Shown piece by piece: positions 7,448-16,010 of a stretch of DNA of 64,000 nt (its first letter is position 1; each line of letters starts with the position of its first letter). Made by a program: the position numbers and the translations under genes. The stretch is from Candidatus Anammoxibacter sp. (GTDB lineage: Bacteria > Planctomycetota > Brocadiia > Brocadiales > Anammoxibacteraceae): assembly GCA_021777105.1 (NCBI GenBank), contig JAIQZQ010000090.1, positions 1-64,000 of the forward strand, given 5' to 3'. Below the pieces are notes generated by a model that was not told the DNA's origin, did no database searches, and was given only the letters and a program-made list of their open reading frames with translations.

Positions 7448-8575
7448 TTATGGTTCTAAAAATGTTTGATAATTCTCCGGTGTTATAATATCAAAGGTAT
7501 TGTTTGGATAGTTACGGGTAAAGGTCTTTGATATTTTTGCTTTGCCGGTATTTTTCCATTTAAACTCAAAAGCGTGAAAGATGCCGTCACTCTCTTCAAC
7601 ATAGTCAATCTCCTGTTGCTGTGTTGTTCGCCAAAAATAGCAACCGGCTTCAATATTTTCGTAAGCAATGTATTTCATCCGTTCGCTTATCACAAAATTT
7701 TCCCACAAAGCGCCTGCGTCGTTCCGCAACGCTATTGGTTTAAAGTCTCCAATAACGGCGTTTCGTATGCCATTGTCATAAAAATATATTTTTCTGCTTT
7801 TTTTAAGCTCGTTTCTCGCATTTCTGCGCAAAGCAGGCAGGCGAAAGATGACAAACACTTTTTCAAGAAGGTCAATATATTTTGTCACTGTATCTTTATT
7901 AGCCCCAACTAACTGGGACAATTCATTGAACGAAACCTCACTGCCGACTTGCAAGGCCAGGGCTTTAAGCAAGTTTTCTAAAAGCAGGGGCTTTTTTATT
8001 TGATCAAGCATCAAAAGGTCTTTATAAAGATAACTGGACGTCAAGAGCTTAAGCAACTCTTTTTCGTCTCCGTTAGAGCAAACAATTTCAGGATAACAAC
8101 CGTATATCAACCGATGTTCCAAATTCCGTTTTTCTTCCAACAAGCCATAATGGCCTGCCAGTTCGGCAAATGAAAAAGGGTAAAGAAAATACTCATATTT
8201 GCGGCCTGTTAAATGCTCTTTAGTATGACCGGCCAACTCAAGGGCGGAAGAACCGGTGGCTACAACCTGAGCATGTTTTATCTTATCCGTGATTAATTTG
8301 ATCACAAGTCCAATATCAGGTATGCGTTGCGCCCCGTCTATAAAGATTATTTGGTTTTTGCCTATCAGGTTTTTTAAATATGTAGAGGTCGCATGCGGCA
8401 AAAACTCTCGCACATCAGGTTCATCTCCGCTTAAAACAAGGGCCTTTTCACTGCGTTTACTTAGCAAATGTTCAAGTAAAGTTGTTTTGCCTGTTTGACG
8501 CGGCCCAAATAAAAGAATTGCCTTGCCGCTAAACATGCGCTTTTCTATATATTGCTCTAATTTACGCTTTATCAT
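7448..8575 (-). CDS. AAA_14/DUF4143 family ATPase
   Basis: A 375-residue member of the AAA_14 plus DUF4143 family, widespread bacterial ATPases of unclear role, often laterally moved. Walker A GPRQTGKTT is at 24-32. The Walker B strand IIFID (76-80) is followed by Gly81, where the family normally has Glu (DEAQ); the codon is GGG, one base from GAG. ATGSSALEL and LTGRKYEYFLYPFSFAEL follow, as in the family. A winged-helix segment lies near 205-255, and the DUF4143 nuclease-like part with EIDYVEE and FEFKWK sits at the end. GGAGG precedes the ATG. Loss of the catalytic glutamate may impair hydrolysis. Confidence 0.88.
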   Translation of the reverse strand: MIKRKLEQYIEKRMFSGKAILLFGPRQTGKTTLLEHLLSKRSEKALVLSGDEPDVREFLPHATSTYLKNLIGKNQIIFIDGAQRIPDIGLVIKLITDKIKHAQVVATGSSALELAGHTKEHLTGRKYEYFLYPFSFAELAGHYGLLEEKRNLEHRLIYGCYPEIVCSNGDEKELLKLLTSSYLYKDLLMLDQIKKPLLLENLLKALALQVGSEVSFNELSQLVGANKDTVTKYIDLLEKVFVIFRLPALRRNARNELKKSRKIYFYDNGIRNAVIGDFKPIALRNDAGALWENFVISERMKYIAYENIEAGCYFWRTTQQQEIDYVEESDGIFHAFEFKWKNTGKAKISKTFTRNYPNNTFDIITPENYQTFLEP

Positions 8576-8620
8576 TCTGAATCCTCCGGCGCAATGCCCG
8601 GCCTGGGCCTTTTTATAATA

Positions 8621-8672
8621 TTTCGCGATTCAAATAGAAATATATTATAATAATTCGCTATTACAATAGCAA
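8621..8672 (-). promoter_or_regulatory. Promoter with overlapping operators for the AAA_14 gene
   Basis: Read on the minus strand: TTGCTA (8672-8667), a 17-base spacer and TATAAT (8649-8644). The spacer contains the palindrome GCTATT-AC-AATAGC (8657-8670). A related sequence, TTTCGCGATTCAAATAGAAA, sits at 8621-8640 around the expected start of transcription. Two similar half-symmetric sites around one promoter suggest repression by an unidentified regulator. Confidence 0.55.
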
Positions 8673-8732
8673 ATTATTATGTTTTTACGGCTTTCAATCA
8701 GGCCGGAGCGATTATTTGTGCTTGCGCCTCAC

Positions 8733-8829
8733 GCTTTTACTTCGAAATTCGGTGTTCGGCGTTCATTGTTCGATATTCGATTTTGGTTTTCTCACACGAG
8801 GTTGGGTTTCGCGAGGCTCTACCCAACCT
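8733..8829. repeat. Two short dispersed repeats
   Basis: Positions 8733-8770 repeat 53-90. Positions 8799-8829 repeat the AGGTTGGGT/ACCCAACCT hairpin of 4600-4630. The hairpin lies just past the end of recD2 and could help stop its transcript. Confidence 0.55.
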
Positions 8830-8862
8830 ACACAACTCTTTGCTCTTTGCGTTTTTGCCGTT

Positions 8863-11085
8863 TTACACCGCCAGGTTGCCGATCCTTATCAGCCTCTCCT
8901 TTAACTTTGTGTATCTTGAGCTGATCTTATTGTTGGCAACGGCCATGGATATGGCCTTTTTGGAGCCCACAAGTATCACCAGTTTCTTGCCTCTGGTGAT
9001 TGCGGTGTATATGAGGTTGCGTTGAAGCATAATGAAGTGTTGGGTTGAGACGGGGACAATTACGGCGGGGTATTCATTGCCCTGGGATTTGTGTATTGTT
9101 ATTGCGTATGAGAGGATTAGTTGATCAAGTTCCGCTAGTTTGTATTCAATATCATTGCCGTCAAATACGGCCGTGACAATTTTATCCTCGTTATTAATGC
9201 TCTTTATGCGTCCGATATCGCCGTTAAAGACGTCTTTGTCATAATTGTTTTTAGTCTGCATAACCTTATCGCCAACGCAAAATTTTCTGGAGAAACCGGC
9301 GATTGAGTGTTGGTTTGGGTTTAAGGCCTCCTGCAGCGCAATGTTCAGCGCGTTTGCGCCAATGTCCCCCTTATGCATGGGCGTCAAAACCTGTATGTCG
9401 TTTACCGGATCAAACCCAAACTTTTTTGGGACCTCATGTTTGCATAAATAATTAATTGTGGAAGCGATCTTTTCAGGCTCGTTAATTTCAAAGAAATAGA
9501 AGTCCGCCAGGTTTTCGTCGCCGTTAATAAGCTCCCCTTTGGCGCCGCCGGGTTGCGGCCCGTAATCTGAATCCAGATCAGGCATTTCGCCGCTGTTGAT
9601 CTTGTGAGCGTTTTCAACTATAAGGCTTTTTGCGGATTGGCGGAATATCTCAGTCAGCCTTATGGTTTTTATAACGCCGGAGTTTATTATGTCTTTAAGC
9701 GCGTTGCCCGGCCCCACGGACGGCAACTGATCGGTATCGCCCACCAGTATCAATTTGGCATTAACGGGAATAGCATTTAACAGATGCCACATCAGGTTGA
9801 TATCTATCATGGACACTTCGTCAATCATAACAACATCCACGTCTAAATGATTATTCTCGTTAAACTCAAACTTTCTTTTACCGGGATTAAATTTTAAAAG
9901 GCGGTGAATAGTCATTGCGTTTCTGCCGGTTGCTTCGCCCAGTCTTTTAGCCGCCCTTCCGGTGGGCGCGGCAAGTAGTATTCGCAGGCCCTTTACTTCA
10001 AGTATCTTTATAATAGAGTTTACAATCGTTGTTTTGCCCACGCCCGGGCCGCCGGTAATCACCGTCACGGTGTTTTCAATAGCCGCTTTTATTGCGGCTT
10101 TTTGATTTTCGGCTATTGAGATGGATAGTTTATCAGACACCCATGATATGGCCTTTTCAATTATAATAGGGGGAAATTTACCGTTAAACCTGGCGATTTG
10201 CATCAATTTCCTGCCGACTCCCGTCTCCGCCGCGTGCAATATCCTTAAATATATTGGTTGTTCATTAGTGTCTTCAATCACAATGTAGTCGCTGTCTTTA
10301 AGGGCATCAACGGCTTTGCCCACTTCCTCCTGTTTAACGCCCAGCATTCCGGAGCCTCTTTTTTCAAGTTCCAGGCGCGGATAGTATACGTTGCCCTCGC
10401 CGGCAAACTCGTCCAACAAAAATACAACACCCGCCTCAAGCCTGATGTTTGAGTTTAAGGGCAATCCCATTTTCTGGGCAATCTCATCCGCAGTCTTAAA
10501 GCCAATGCCTGTAATATCCATGGCAAGGCGATAAGGATTCTCCTTTATTAATTCAATTGCGTCTTCCTTGTACTCTTTATAAATTTTGATAGCATTGGCG
10601 TTGCCGACTCCGCACCCTTGCAGAAAGATCATAAGCTCGCGTATATCCGCCTGCTCCGCCCACGCCTCTTTAATAAGGGCCAACCTCTTCTTGCCGACCC
10701 CTTCAACCTGGGAAAGCTTGTTAATATCTTTCTCAATAACATCCATTGTGTCCTTGCCGAATTTGTCAACTATCCTATCCGCGAACTTTTCGCCGATGCC
10801 TTTAATCAACCCGGATGCAAGGTACTTTCGTATAGCGTTAACTGTTGAAGGGGCAATAGATTCATAGCTGTCAGCTTTAAATTGTTCGCCATATTTTGGA
10901 GTGTTTATCCACCGCCCCTTTAACCTGAGTGTTTCGCCGGGGCATATTGAAGGAAAAACGCCTACTATTGTGGCAACGCGGCCGGTCTTGGCCCCCCTGA
11001 CGGAAGCGACGGTGTAATGATTCTCCTCATTAACATACACTATTTTTTCCACGGAGCCTTCAATTGTAATGCTGTCTTTTTGCAT
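8863..11085 (-). CDS. recD2: RecD2-type DNA helicase
   Basis: A 740-residue SF1B 5'-3' helicase of the RecD2/YrrC type, which works without RecBC in repair and replication-fork processing. An OB-like N-terminal segment (ITIEGSVEKIVYVNEENHYTV) leads into tandem helix-hairpin-helix motifs (GIKGIGEKFADRI, VEGVGKKRLALI, ITGIGFKTADEIA). Walker A GGPGVGKTT is near residue 346, the DEVSMID motif follows, and the C-terminal UvrD-like motif SYAITIHKSQGNEYP is intact. The length is normal. The frame extends five codons upstream to a TTG (11100), but the first ATG (11085) fits other RecD2 starts better; neither has a clear ribosome-binding site. It is a single gene. Confidence 0.93.
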   Translation of the reverse strand: MQKDSITIEGSVEKIVYVNEENHYTVASVRGAKTGRVATIVGVFPSICPGETLRLKGRWINTPKYGEQFKADSYESIAPSTVNAIRKYLASGLIKGIGEKFADRIVDKFGKDTMDVIEKDINKLSQVEGVGKKRLALIKEAWAEQADIRELMIFLQGCGVGNANAIKIYKEYKEDAIELIKENPYRLAMDITGIGFKTADEIAQKMGLPLNSNIRLEAGVVFLLDEFAGEGNVYYPRLELEKRGSGMLGVKQEEVGKAVDALKDSDYIVIEDTNEQPIYLRILHAAETGVGRKLMQIARFNGKFPPIIIEKAISWVSDKLSISIAENQKAAIKAAIENTVTVITGGPGVGKTTIVNSIIKILEVKGLRILLAAPTGRAAKRLGEATGRNAMTIHRLLKFNPGKRKFEFNENNHLDVDVVMIDEVSMIDINLMWHLLNAIPVNAKLILVGDTDQLPSVGPGNALKDIINSGVIKTIRLTEIFRQSAKSLIVENAHKINSGEMPDLDSDYGPQPGGAKGELINGDENLADFYFFEINEPEKIASTINYLCKHEVPKKFGFDPVNDIQVLTPMHKGDIGANALNIALQEALNPNQHSIAGFSRKFCVGDKVMQTKNNYDKDVFNGDIGRIKSINNEDKIVTAVFDGNDIEYKLAELDQLILSYAITIHKSQGNEYPAVIVPVSTQHFIMLQRNLIYTAITRGKKLVILVGSKKAISMAVANNKISSRYTKLKERLIRIGNLAV

Positions 11086-11113
11086 ATTGTGTCTGTTCAA
11101 AACTGATTAGAAG

Positions 11114-11142
11114 CTGGTTACAAGGCTGCGCCTTGTAACCAG
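11114..11142. repeat. Hairpin upstream of recD2
   Basis: CTGGTTACAAGGC at 11114-11126 and its exact complement at 11130-11142, with a 3-base loop, 29 bases from the recD2 start. A related TAACC hairpin lies at 25354. The rest of the spacer to 11492 is AT-rich and shows nothing clear. Confidence 0.55.
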
Positions 11143-11492
11143 TCTAACGAGTGTAGTAAAAAACTAAAGCCGGTATTATATGCGCCGCGCATTTGTAAAA
11201 TCAACATAATAGAACGTGTATTGCAAACATTATTTTGCGTTAAAATTTCCTATTATTCAGATTATTGAGTAAAATATTAGTAAAGTCAAACTGATAGTGT
11301 TTTTAAAATTTGTTGATGAATAAAAGGCTAAAGCCTTAACTCCAGCAGGCGCGTTTGTTGGAATTTACCCTTTAGGGTTTTATCTCACAGCATTTGAAAA
11401 CAGACATACGCAAATATGATTTTTAAACAACTTGATTTATATAGCGACATTGTTAAATAAATCCTGATAAATTTATATGAAGGGATATTGCC

Positions 11493-12380
11493 ATGAATAT
11501 AGCTATTACCGGATCATCCGGCCTTGTTGGGTCGGCTTTGGTTCCTTTACTTGAGTCAAGGGGCCACAGTGTAAATAAAATTCTTCGATCAAAACCAAAT
11601 CCTTACGAATGGGTTCCTGAAGGGGGAGAATGGAATACCGCGTTCAACTCCGGCATTGAAGGCATTGTTCACCTTGCGGGCGAGAATATTGCCGCGGGCA
11701 AATGGACGGCTGAAAGAAAAGAGAAGATACGCGACAGCCGCATCCTGGGAACGCGCAACCTTTGCGAACATCTTGTAAAACTCGATAAACCTCCGGCTGT
11801 TTTGGTTTGCGCCTCGGCAATCGGTTTTTACGGAGACCGTGGAACTGAGACGCTTACGGAAGAGAGCGCAAAAGGCGGCGGCTTTCTCGCCGATGTTTGC
11901 GAAAAATGGGAAGCGGAATGCGAGGTTGCGGCCCGCGCGGGCATGCGCGTTGTAAACCTGCGATTCGGCATGATATTAAGCTCAAAAGGCGGCGCGTTGA
12001 AAAAGATGCTTACACCTTTTAAGATGGGAATGGGCGGTAAAATTGGCAACGGTGAACAATACATGAGCTGGGTTGCCATAGATGACGTTATCAACGCCGC
12101 TGAATTTGCGCTGACTAACGATTCGGTAAACGGCCCGGTAAATGTTACCGCGCCTCAACCGCAAACAAACAGCGATTTCACAAAAGCGTTGGGTCGCGCG
12201 CTGGGCCGACCTACGTTTATGCCTATGCCGGCGTTTGGCGCGCGTCTTATCTTCGGCGAGATGGCGGATGAGTTGCTGCTCTCAAGCGCAAAGGTTGAAC
12301 CGTCTAAATTAAAAAACGCGGGATTTCAGTTTAAATACGGGGATCTTGAAGGAGCCTTGCGTGGTGTTTTAGGGAAGTAA
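11493..12380 (+). CDS. TIGR01777 family NAD(P)-binding epimerase-like protein
   Basis: A 295-residue atypical SDR of the TIGR01777 (YfcH/SDR39U1) family. The N-terminal Rossmann motif is GSSGLVGSALVPLL (7-20), followed by IEGIVHLAGENIAAGKW-TAERK, a hallmark of the family, then CASAIGFYGDRG near 105-115. The C-terminal DUF1731 segment, with LIFGEMADELLLSSAKVEPSK, closes the protein. Substrate and reaction are unknown for the family. AAGGGATAT precedes the ATG. It is a single gene, transcribed divergently from recD2. Confidence 0.9.
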   Translation: MNIAITGSSGLVGSALVPLLESRGHSVNKILRSKPNPYEWVPEGGEWNTAFNSGIEGIVHLAGENIAAGKWTAERKEKIRDSRILGTRNLCEHLVKLDKPPAVLVCASAIGFYGDRGTETLTEESAKGGGFLADVCEKWEAECEVAARAGMRVVNLRFGMILSSKGGALKKMLTPFKMGMGGKIGNGEQYMSWVAIDDVINAAEFALTNDSVNGPVNVTAPQPQTNSDFTKALGRALGRPTFMPMPAFGARLIFGEMADELLLSSAKVEPSKLKNAGFQFKYGDLEGALRGVLGK

Positions 12381-12382
12381 TT

Positions 12383-12479
12383 AACAACGAAATTGTACGA
12401 CTTTAATAAATCAAATAAATAACGGAGCAGGCATCCTTGCCTGTGTTTCAATTGCTCACAGGCAGGCGCCTGTGCCGTT
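12383..12479 (+). repeat. Direct repeat flanking a DUF4258/YgiT pair, left copy
   Basis: About 97 bases, starting AACAACGAA and running through a stretch of AAATAAA into the GGCACAGGCATCC inverted repeat. It recurs in the same orientation at 13329-13415. A separate hairpin (AATACCGAC at 12500-12508, complement at 12534-12542) follows. Confidence 0.7.
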
Positions 12480-12731
12480 ACAATCAGCGCCTTGATGGCA
12501 ATACCGACCGGCGCAATTTTATAGATTGCTACAGTCGGTATTTGTTATTACCAAATGGAGCCAAGCTTGCAATCCGAAACGCAAGTTTAATCCACAGAGC
12601 TAATTAATGCCATATTAAATCTTGCTTTAAGGAAATGATAGTGTAAAATATTTGTGATGTAACATGGAAAATAATAATTTTTTAATTATACCGCAAACAA
12701 AATATTGACTAGGCTTCAAGCCTTTTTTTAC

Positions 12732-13055
12732 ATGAATATTAACATTTTAGAATTTATAAAATCTTGCGTTAAACGTCGCAACATACTTTGGACTCATCAC
12801 GTTAATATGCGGTTAAGAGGACGGTTTATAAAACGCGAAGCGGTATTGCATTCCCTGGACAGTTATGAGATAATTGAAAAATATCCTGAAGACAAGTATT
12901 TACCTAGCTATCTCATCTATACGGAGTATGAAAACCAGATTATTCATATTCTAATAGCTACAGATCTCGATAACGATAGCATAAGAATTATTACAATTTA
13001 TAAGCCGACTTTAGAAAAATGGGATGAAGATTTTAAAACAAGGAGGATATCATGA
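12732..13055 (+). CDS. DUF4258 protein, probable toxin partner
   Basis: A 107-residue DUF4258 protein: FIKSCVKRRNILWTHHVNMRLRGRFIKREAVLHSL, then EIIEKYPEDKYLPSYLIY and HILIATDLDNDSIRIITIYKP. These small alpha/beta proteins are commonly encoded next to YgiT-type zinc-finger proteins and are suspected toxins of a toxin-antitoxin pair, though that activity is not established here. The frame opens nine codons earlier at a TTG; I use the ATG at 12732, which matches family starts. The stop overlaps the start of the next gene by four bases. Confidence 0.8.
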   Translation: MNINILEFIKSCVKRRNILWTHHVNMRLRGRFIKREAVLHSLDSYEIIEKYPEDKYLPSYLIYTEYENQIIHILIATDLDNDSIRIITIYKPTLEKWDEDFKTRRIS

Positions 13056-13273
13056 AATGCCATAATTGCGGCGGAGAACTAGAAAAAGTTAATACCGATT
13101 TGCCATTTAAAATCAGGCAAAACTCAATTGTAATCTTAAAAAAATTGCCTGTTTTGCAATGCGCCAATTGTAATGAATACTTAATTGAAGACCCTGTTAT
13201 GGAGAAAATAGATGAATCGCTAGACAAAATCAGCAGCTCAACGGAACTTGAAATTCTAAATTATGCGGTATAA
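13052..13273 (+). CDS. YgiT-type zinc-finger protein, probable antitoxin
   Basis: A 73-residue protein with CHNCGG at 3-8 and CANCNEY near 37-43: two CxxC pairs that bind one zinc, as in the N-terminal domain of MqsA/YgiT. The segment between, TDLPFKIRQNSIVILKKLPVLQC, is typical. It lacks the helix-turn-helix domain of full MqsA, as short forms paired with DUF4258 usually do. AAGGAGG lies just before the ATG, inside the previous gene. Direct repeats flank the pair. Confidence 0.85.
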   Translation: MKCHNCGGELEKVNTDLPFKIRQNSIVILKKLPVLQCANCNEYLIEDPVMEKIDESLDKISSSTELEILNYAV

Positions 13274-13328
13274 TGAACACTGAGTAGCTTGTCTGATCTA
13301 GTGAGGATTATCCACGACGGTGGCAAAT

Positions 13329-13415
13329 AACAACGAAGTTAACGACTTTAATAAATCAAATAAATAACGGCACAGGCATCTTGCATGTGTTTCAATTGAT
13401 CACAGGCAGGATGCC
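13329..13415 (+). repeat. Direct repeat flanking the DUF4258/YgiT pair, right copy
   Basis: Matches 12383-12479 with small indels. The inner GGCACAGGCAT...ATGCC part also occurs at 45569-45627 and 53475-53505 and in part at 5503, so the outer AAATAAA portion is what is specific to this pair. Confidence 0.7.
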
Positions 13416-13423
13416 AAAATCGT

Positions 13424-13489
13424 AGATTTTTACAAAAATTTTAGTTCACTTTAAACTTTAGATCACTTTAGTTACTTATCAGGGTTAGG
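13424..13489 (+). repeat. Fragment of the composite two-hairpin repeat
   Basis: Corresponds to the AT-rich tail of the composite repeat (TTTTAGTTCACTTT, CTTTAGATCACTTTAG, then CAGGGTTAGG). Both hairpins are missing. Confidence 0.55.
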
Positions 13490-14200
13490 TTAAAGTAGTT
13501 TTGTTAATTTTAACGCGGCATCTTTTATGTCATCCGATTGGTAAATGCCTCTGCCGACAATTGAGTGCCAGTATTTGCCGCCTACGTCTTGGGCCTCTTT
13601 TATATCGCCTTTTTGCGCCAGAAAACCAGGGGAATAGAATATGGGGGTTACGCCGTTGTTTTCAAGATTTGACCTTATCCTCTTTATATCAGCCGGTTTG
13701 TTGCCGGGCACGACAAAATCAGTTACCCCAAGTTCGGCGGCGACCATGTACATCTCCATAATCGACTCGTCAGCCAGGTAACCGCCCTCGCTCTTAACAT
13801 AACCGTCGTGCGACATTAACCCGCCCACAATCACAGCCATGCCCTCATCCTGCGAAGCCTTGATCCACGCCTTTTCAGTAACCGGCCCTGATTGGGGAAA
13901 GAGTATAATTGAGTCTATGCCGGCGTCTTTACATGTTTTTACAAACTTAACGCCGGTGTCCGGTATGTCGGTGCAGGCCTTCTGGTGGTCATAAATAACC
14001 GGTTTGTCCGTGTATCTCCTTGTTATCTCAACGATTTTAGGCAATCCATATGTTAAGCCTAAAACAAATCCAACCTTATATCCGCCTATACCGTCAATGT
14101 CGGCGGTCTCTTTTACAATCTTTTCAAATAGGTCTAATGGAACGTCGCATGCGGGAATAATGCTTCTATCCCTGTTTATCAATCTCTTCGGAGCTTTCAT
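13490..14200 (-). CDS. pyrF: Orotidine 5'-phosphate decarboxylase, divergent type
   Basis: A 236-residue TIM-barrel protein of the OMP decarboxylase/HUMPS family, converting OMP to UMP. The start IIPACDVPLDLFEKIV supplies the first Asp, GGYKVGF the Lys, and the end VPGNKPADIKRIR, FYSPGF and SIVGRGIYQSDD the phosphate-binding loops. The catalytic tetrad motif, normally D-x-K-x-x-D-I-P, reads YDHQKACTDIPDTG: one extra residue between the first Asp and Lys and one between Lys and the second Asp. I recall similar versions from archaea, which would fit lateral origin. It follows pyrE with a 35-base overlap, which supports a pyrimidine role. Confidence 0.82.
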   Translation of the reverse strand: MKAPKRLINRDRSIIPACDVPLDLFEKIVKETADIDGIGGYKVGFVLGLTYGLPKIVEITRRYTDKPVIYDHQKACTDIPDTGVKFVKTCKDAGIDSIILFPQSGPVTEKAWIKASQDEGMAVIVGGLMSHDGYVKSEGGYLADESIMEMYMVAAELGVTDFVVPGNKPADIKRIRSNLENNGVTPIFYSPGFLAQKGDIKEAQDVGGKYWHSIVGRGIYQSDDIKDAALKLTKLL

Positions 14201-14882
14201 TCAGGTTTATCTCTTCCGTTCCATAAAGTTTAAAATATTTCCTTAAATAATTTAATATTTTCACATCCGGTTGAAACTTATCGCACACTTCAGGCAACAG
14301 ATCAAGCGCGTTGCTCATTGAGTAGTATTCAACCCCCCTCTCCTCAACCACGGCCCTGACCGTCTTATTGTCATCCCGTTTCTCGTTTCTATTGGTAATG
14401 CCAAGGCAACCAATAACAGGCACTTCCATGTGGATCAGTTTATCAAGGGTTGCAAGCATTGAATTGCCCGTAGTGGTGACATCCTCTATAATAAGCGTCC
14501 TGCCTTTGGGTGAGCCTATAAAATATTTGTCCTTTGGATCGCCATGTTCCTTTTCACTGCCCCTTGCCATAGCTAAAGGATAAACGCCAAGATCATAATT
14601 TGGTTGCGCCTTTGCCCATTTAAACTGGGTTATCAGGCTTATCTTGGTCGCGCCCTCAGGCACTCCGCAGAAACAATCAGGCTTTAATTTAAGATGCTCA
14701 ACAAACGCAATAATGTAATCCGTAAGCTTATCAAACAGATATACATCATCAGACACTTTTCGCCAGTTAATATACCAGTTTGACTTTCTGCCCGACTTCA
14801 ACTCAACAGGTTCGTCAAACAGCCCTATTACTTCCTGCCTAATAATAAAATCATTAAATTCTTTTTGATCAAAAATGTCCAT
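14166..14882 (-). CDS. pyrE: Orotate phosphoribosyltransferase
   Basis: A 238-residue type I phosphoribosyltransferase that joins orotate to PRPP to give OMP. The PRPP-binding signature TLIIEDVTTTGNSM is near residues 128-141, ELKSGRKSNWYINWRKV lies at the N-terminus, and a GVPEGATK loop contacts substrate. It is 20-30 residues longer than E. coli PyrE, mainly at the C-terminus, whose last codons overlap pyrF. First gene of a pyrE-pyrF operon. A 20-bp perfect palindrome lies 73 bases upstream of the ATG. Confidence 0.9.
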   Translation of the reverse strand: MDIFDQKEFNDFIIRQEVIGLFDEPVELKSGRKSNWYINWRKVSDDVYLFDKLTDYIIAFVEHLKLKPDCFCGVPEGATKISLITQFKWAKAQPNYDLGVYPLAMARGSEKEHGDPKDKYFIGSPKGRTLIIEDVTTTGNSMLATLDKLIHMEVPVIGCLGITNRNEKRDDNKTVRAVVEERGVEYYSMSNALDLLPEVCDKFQPDVKILNYLRKYFKLYGTEEINLNESSEEIDKQG

Positions 14883-14954
14883 ATCTTAACGCCACACGCT
14901 CATAATTAAAAGATAGCGTATGCTCCCCAAGGGTAAACACTCAAATTAAAAAAT

Positions 14955-14974
14955 AACTGTATCGTACGATACAG
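14955..14974. promoter_or_regulatory. Perfect 20-bp palindrome between pyrE and thiE
   Basis: ACTGTATCGTACGATACAGT is its own complement across all 20 bases. It lies 73 bases upstream of pyrE, with TATACT adjacent on the minus strand as a possible -10 box. Symmetry and position suggest a dimeric repressor site (TetR- or GntR-like); the regulator is unknown. Confidence 0.55.
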
Positions 14975-15133
14975 TATAAGCACAATATTATGCTGTATAA
15001 ATTTCCCCATTTCAACTTATTTTTTGGCTGTAAATGACAAACAATAAGAATTTAATTTAAAAGTTGGATGCTTAAGTATAAAATACTGCGGTAAATGAGC
15101 GTATTTGCATAAATTTAACTGAACTATTCTTAT

Positions 15134-15290
15134 CACCCTCCCCTAACCCCTCCCATCAAGGGAGGGGGAATTAAAGGTATATATTTAATTTCAAAATGCC
15201 ACCAATTGTGTGAAATTTTTTGATTTGTGATTTAAGCCAAAACGAGTCTAATAAGCCAAATTCCCCTCCACATAGTGGGAGGGGGAATTT
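15134..15290. repeat. Dispersed G/C-tract repeat upstream of thiE
   Basis: Positions 15134-15182 match 3011-3058. A second, partly complementary unit, TTCCCCTCCACATAGTGGGAGGGGGAA, lies at about 15260-15286. No TPP riboswitch was recognised before thiE. Confidence 0.55.
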
Positions 15291-15332
15291 AAAATAGTTT
15301 AATTTATAGTATAAATTATTGATACAGGGAAC

Positions 15333-16010
15333 ATGGACAAAAAAAAGAGCCTGCTTAAAAACGCCCGGCTTTACGCGCTGTTAAGCAATATATCATCAAG
15401 GGCTTCAATAATAGAGAATGCCGAATTACTGATAAAAGGCGGGGCGGATATTATACAGCTGCGCGAGAAGTCAATGCCGGATGATGAATTTGCCGATATT
15501 GCCGATGAACTGGTTAAAATAACCGCAAACACTGAAACTATCTTTATTATCAATGATCGGGTAGAAATAGCCAAAAAGACGGACGCGGACGGCGTCCACA
15601 TTGGGCAGGACGATATGGATATAGCCAAAGCCAGGGAAATTTTAGGCAAAGACAAGATTATAGGCGTCTCCACGCACAACCAGGCGCAGGCAATAGAAGC
15701 TAAAAAAGCAATGCCCGACTATATTGCAATAGGCCCGGCTTTTCCAACTGCCACAAAGAGTTACGAGCCCGTGGCCGGAGTTGAAATTGTGCGTCAAACA
15801 GCAAGCGCCATGTTTAATAATAAGGAAAAAGACGCGAATATCACGAACGTCCCTATATTTGCAATAGGCGGTATCACCTTGTCAAATATTAACAAAATAT
15901 TTAAAGCCGGGGTTTTAAGAGTGGCAATTTCAGCCGCCATAATCGACTCTAACGATGTGGCGGAGACTACCAGAAAGTTTAAAACAATTTTAAACAATGT
16001 CCGACCATAA
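15333..16010 (+). CDS. thiE: Thiamine-phosphate synthase
   Basis: A 225-residue TIM-barrel enzyme joining HMP-pyrophosphate and thiazole phosphate into thiamine phosphate. Family motifs appear in order: ADIIQLREKSM, FIINDRVEIAKKTDADGVHIGQDDM, IIGVSTHN, YIAIGPAFPTATK and PIFAIGGIT. Length is normal. A weak CAGGGA site precedes the ATG. No other thi gene is in the window. Its last 14 bases overlap murJ, so the two are co-transcribed although functionally unrelated. Confidence 0.94.
   Translation: MDKKKSLLKNARLYALLSNISSRASIIENAELLIKGGADIIQLREKSMPDDEFADIADELVKITANTETIFIINDRVEIAKKTDADGVHIGQDDMDIAKAREILGKDKIIGVSTHNQAQAIEAKKAMPDYIAIGPAFPTATKSYEPVAGVEIVRQTASAMFNNKEKDANITNVPIFAIGGITLSNINKIFKAGVLRVAISAAIIDSNDVAETTRKFKTILNNVRP

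Noticed and set aside
15200..15332. TPP riboswitch expected before thiE
   Set aside because: The conserved CUGAGA and ACCxxUGAxCxGG elements were not found; the region is repeat DNA.
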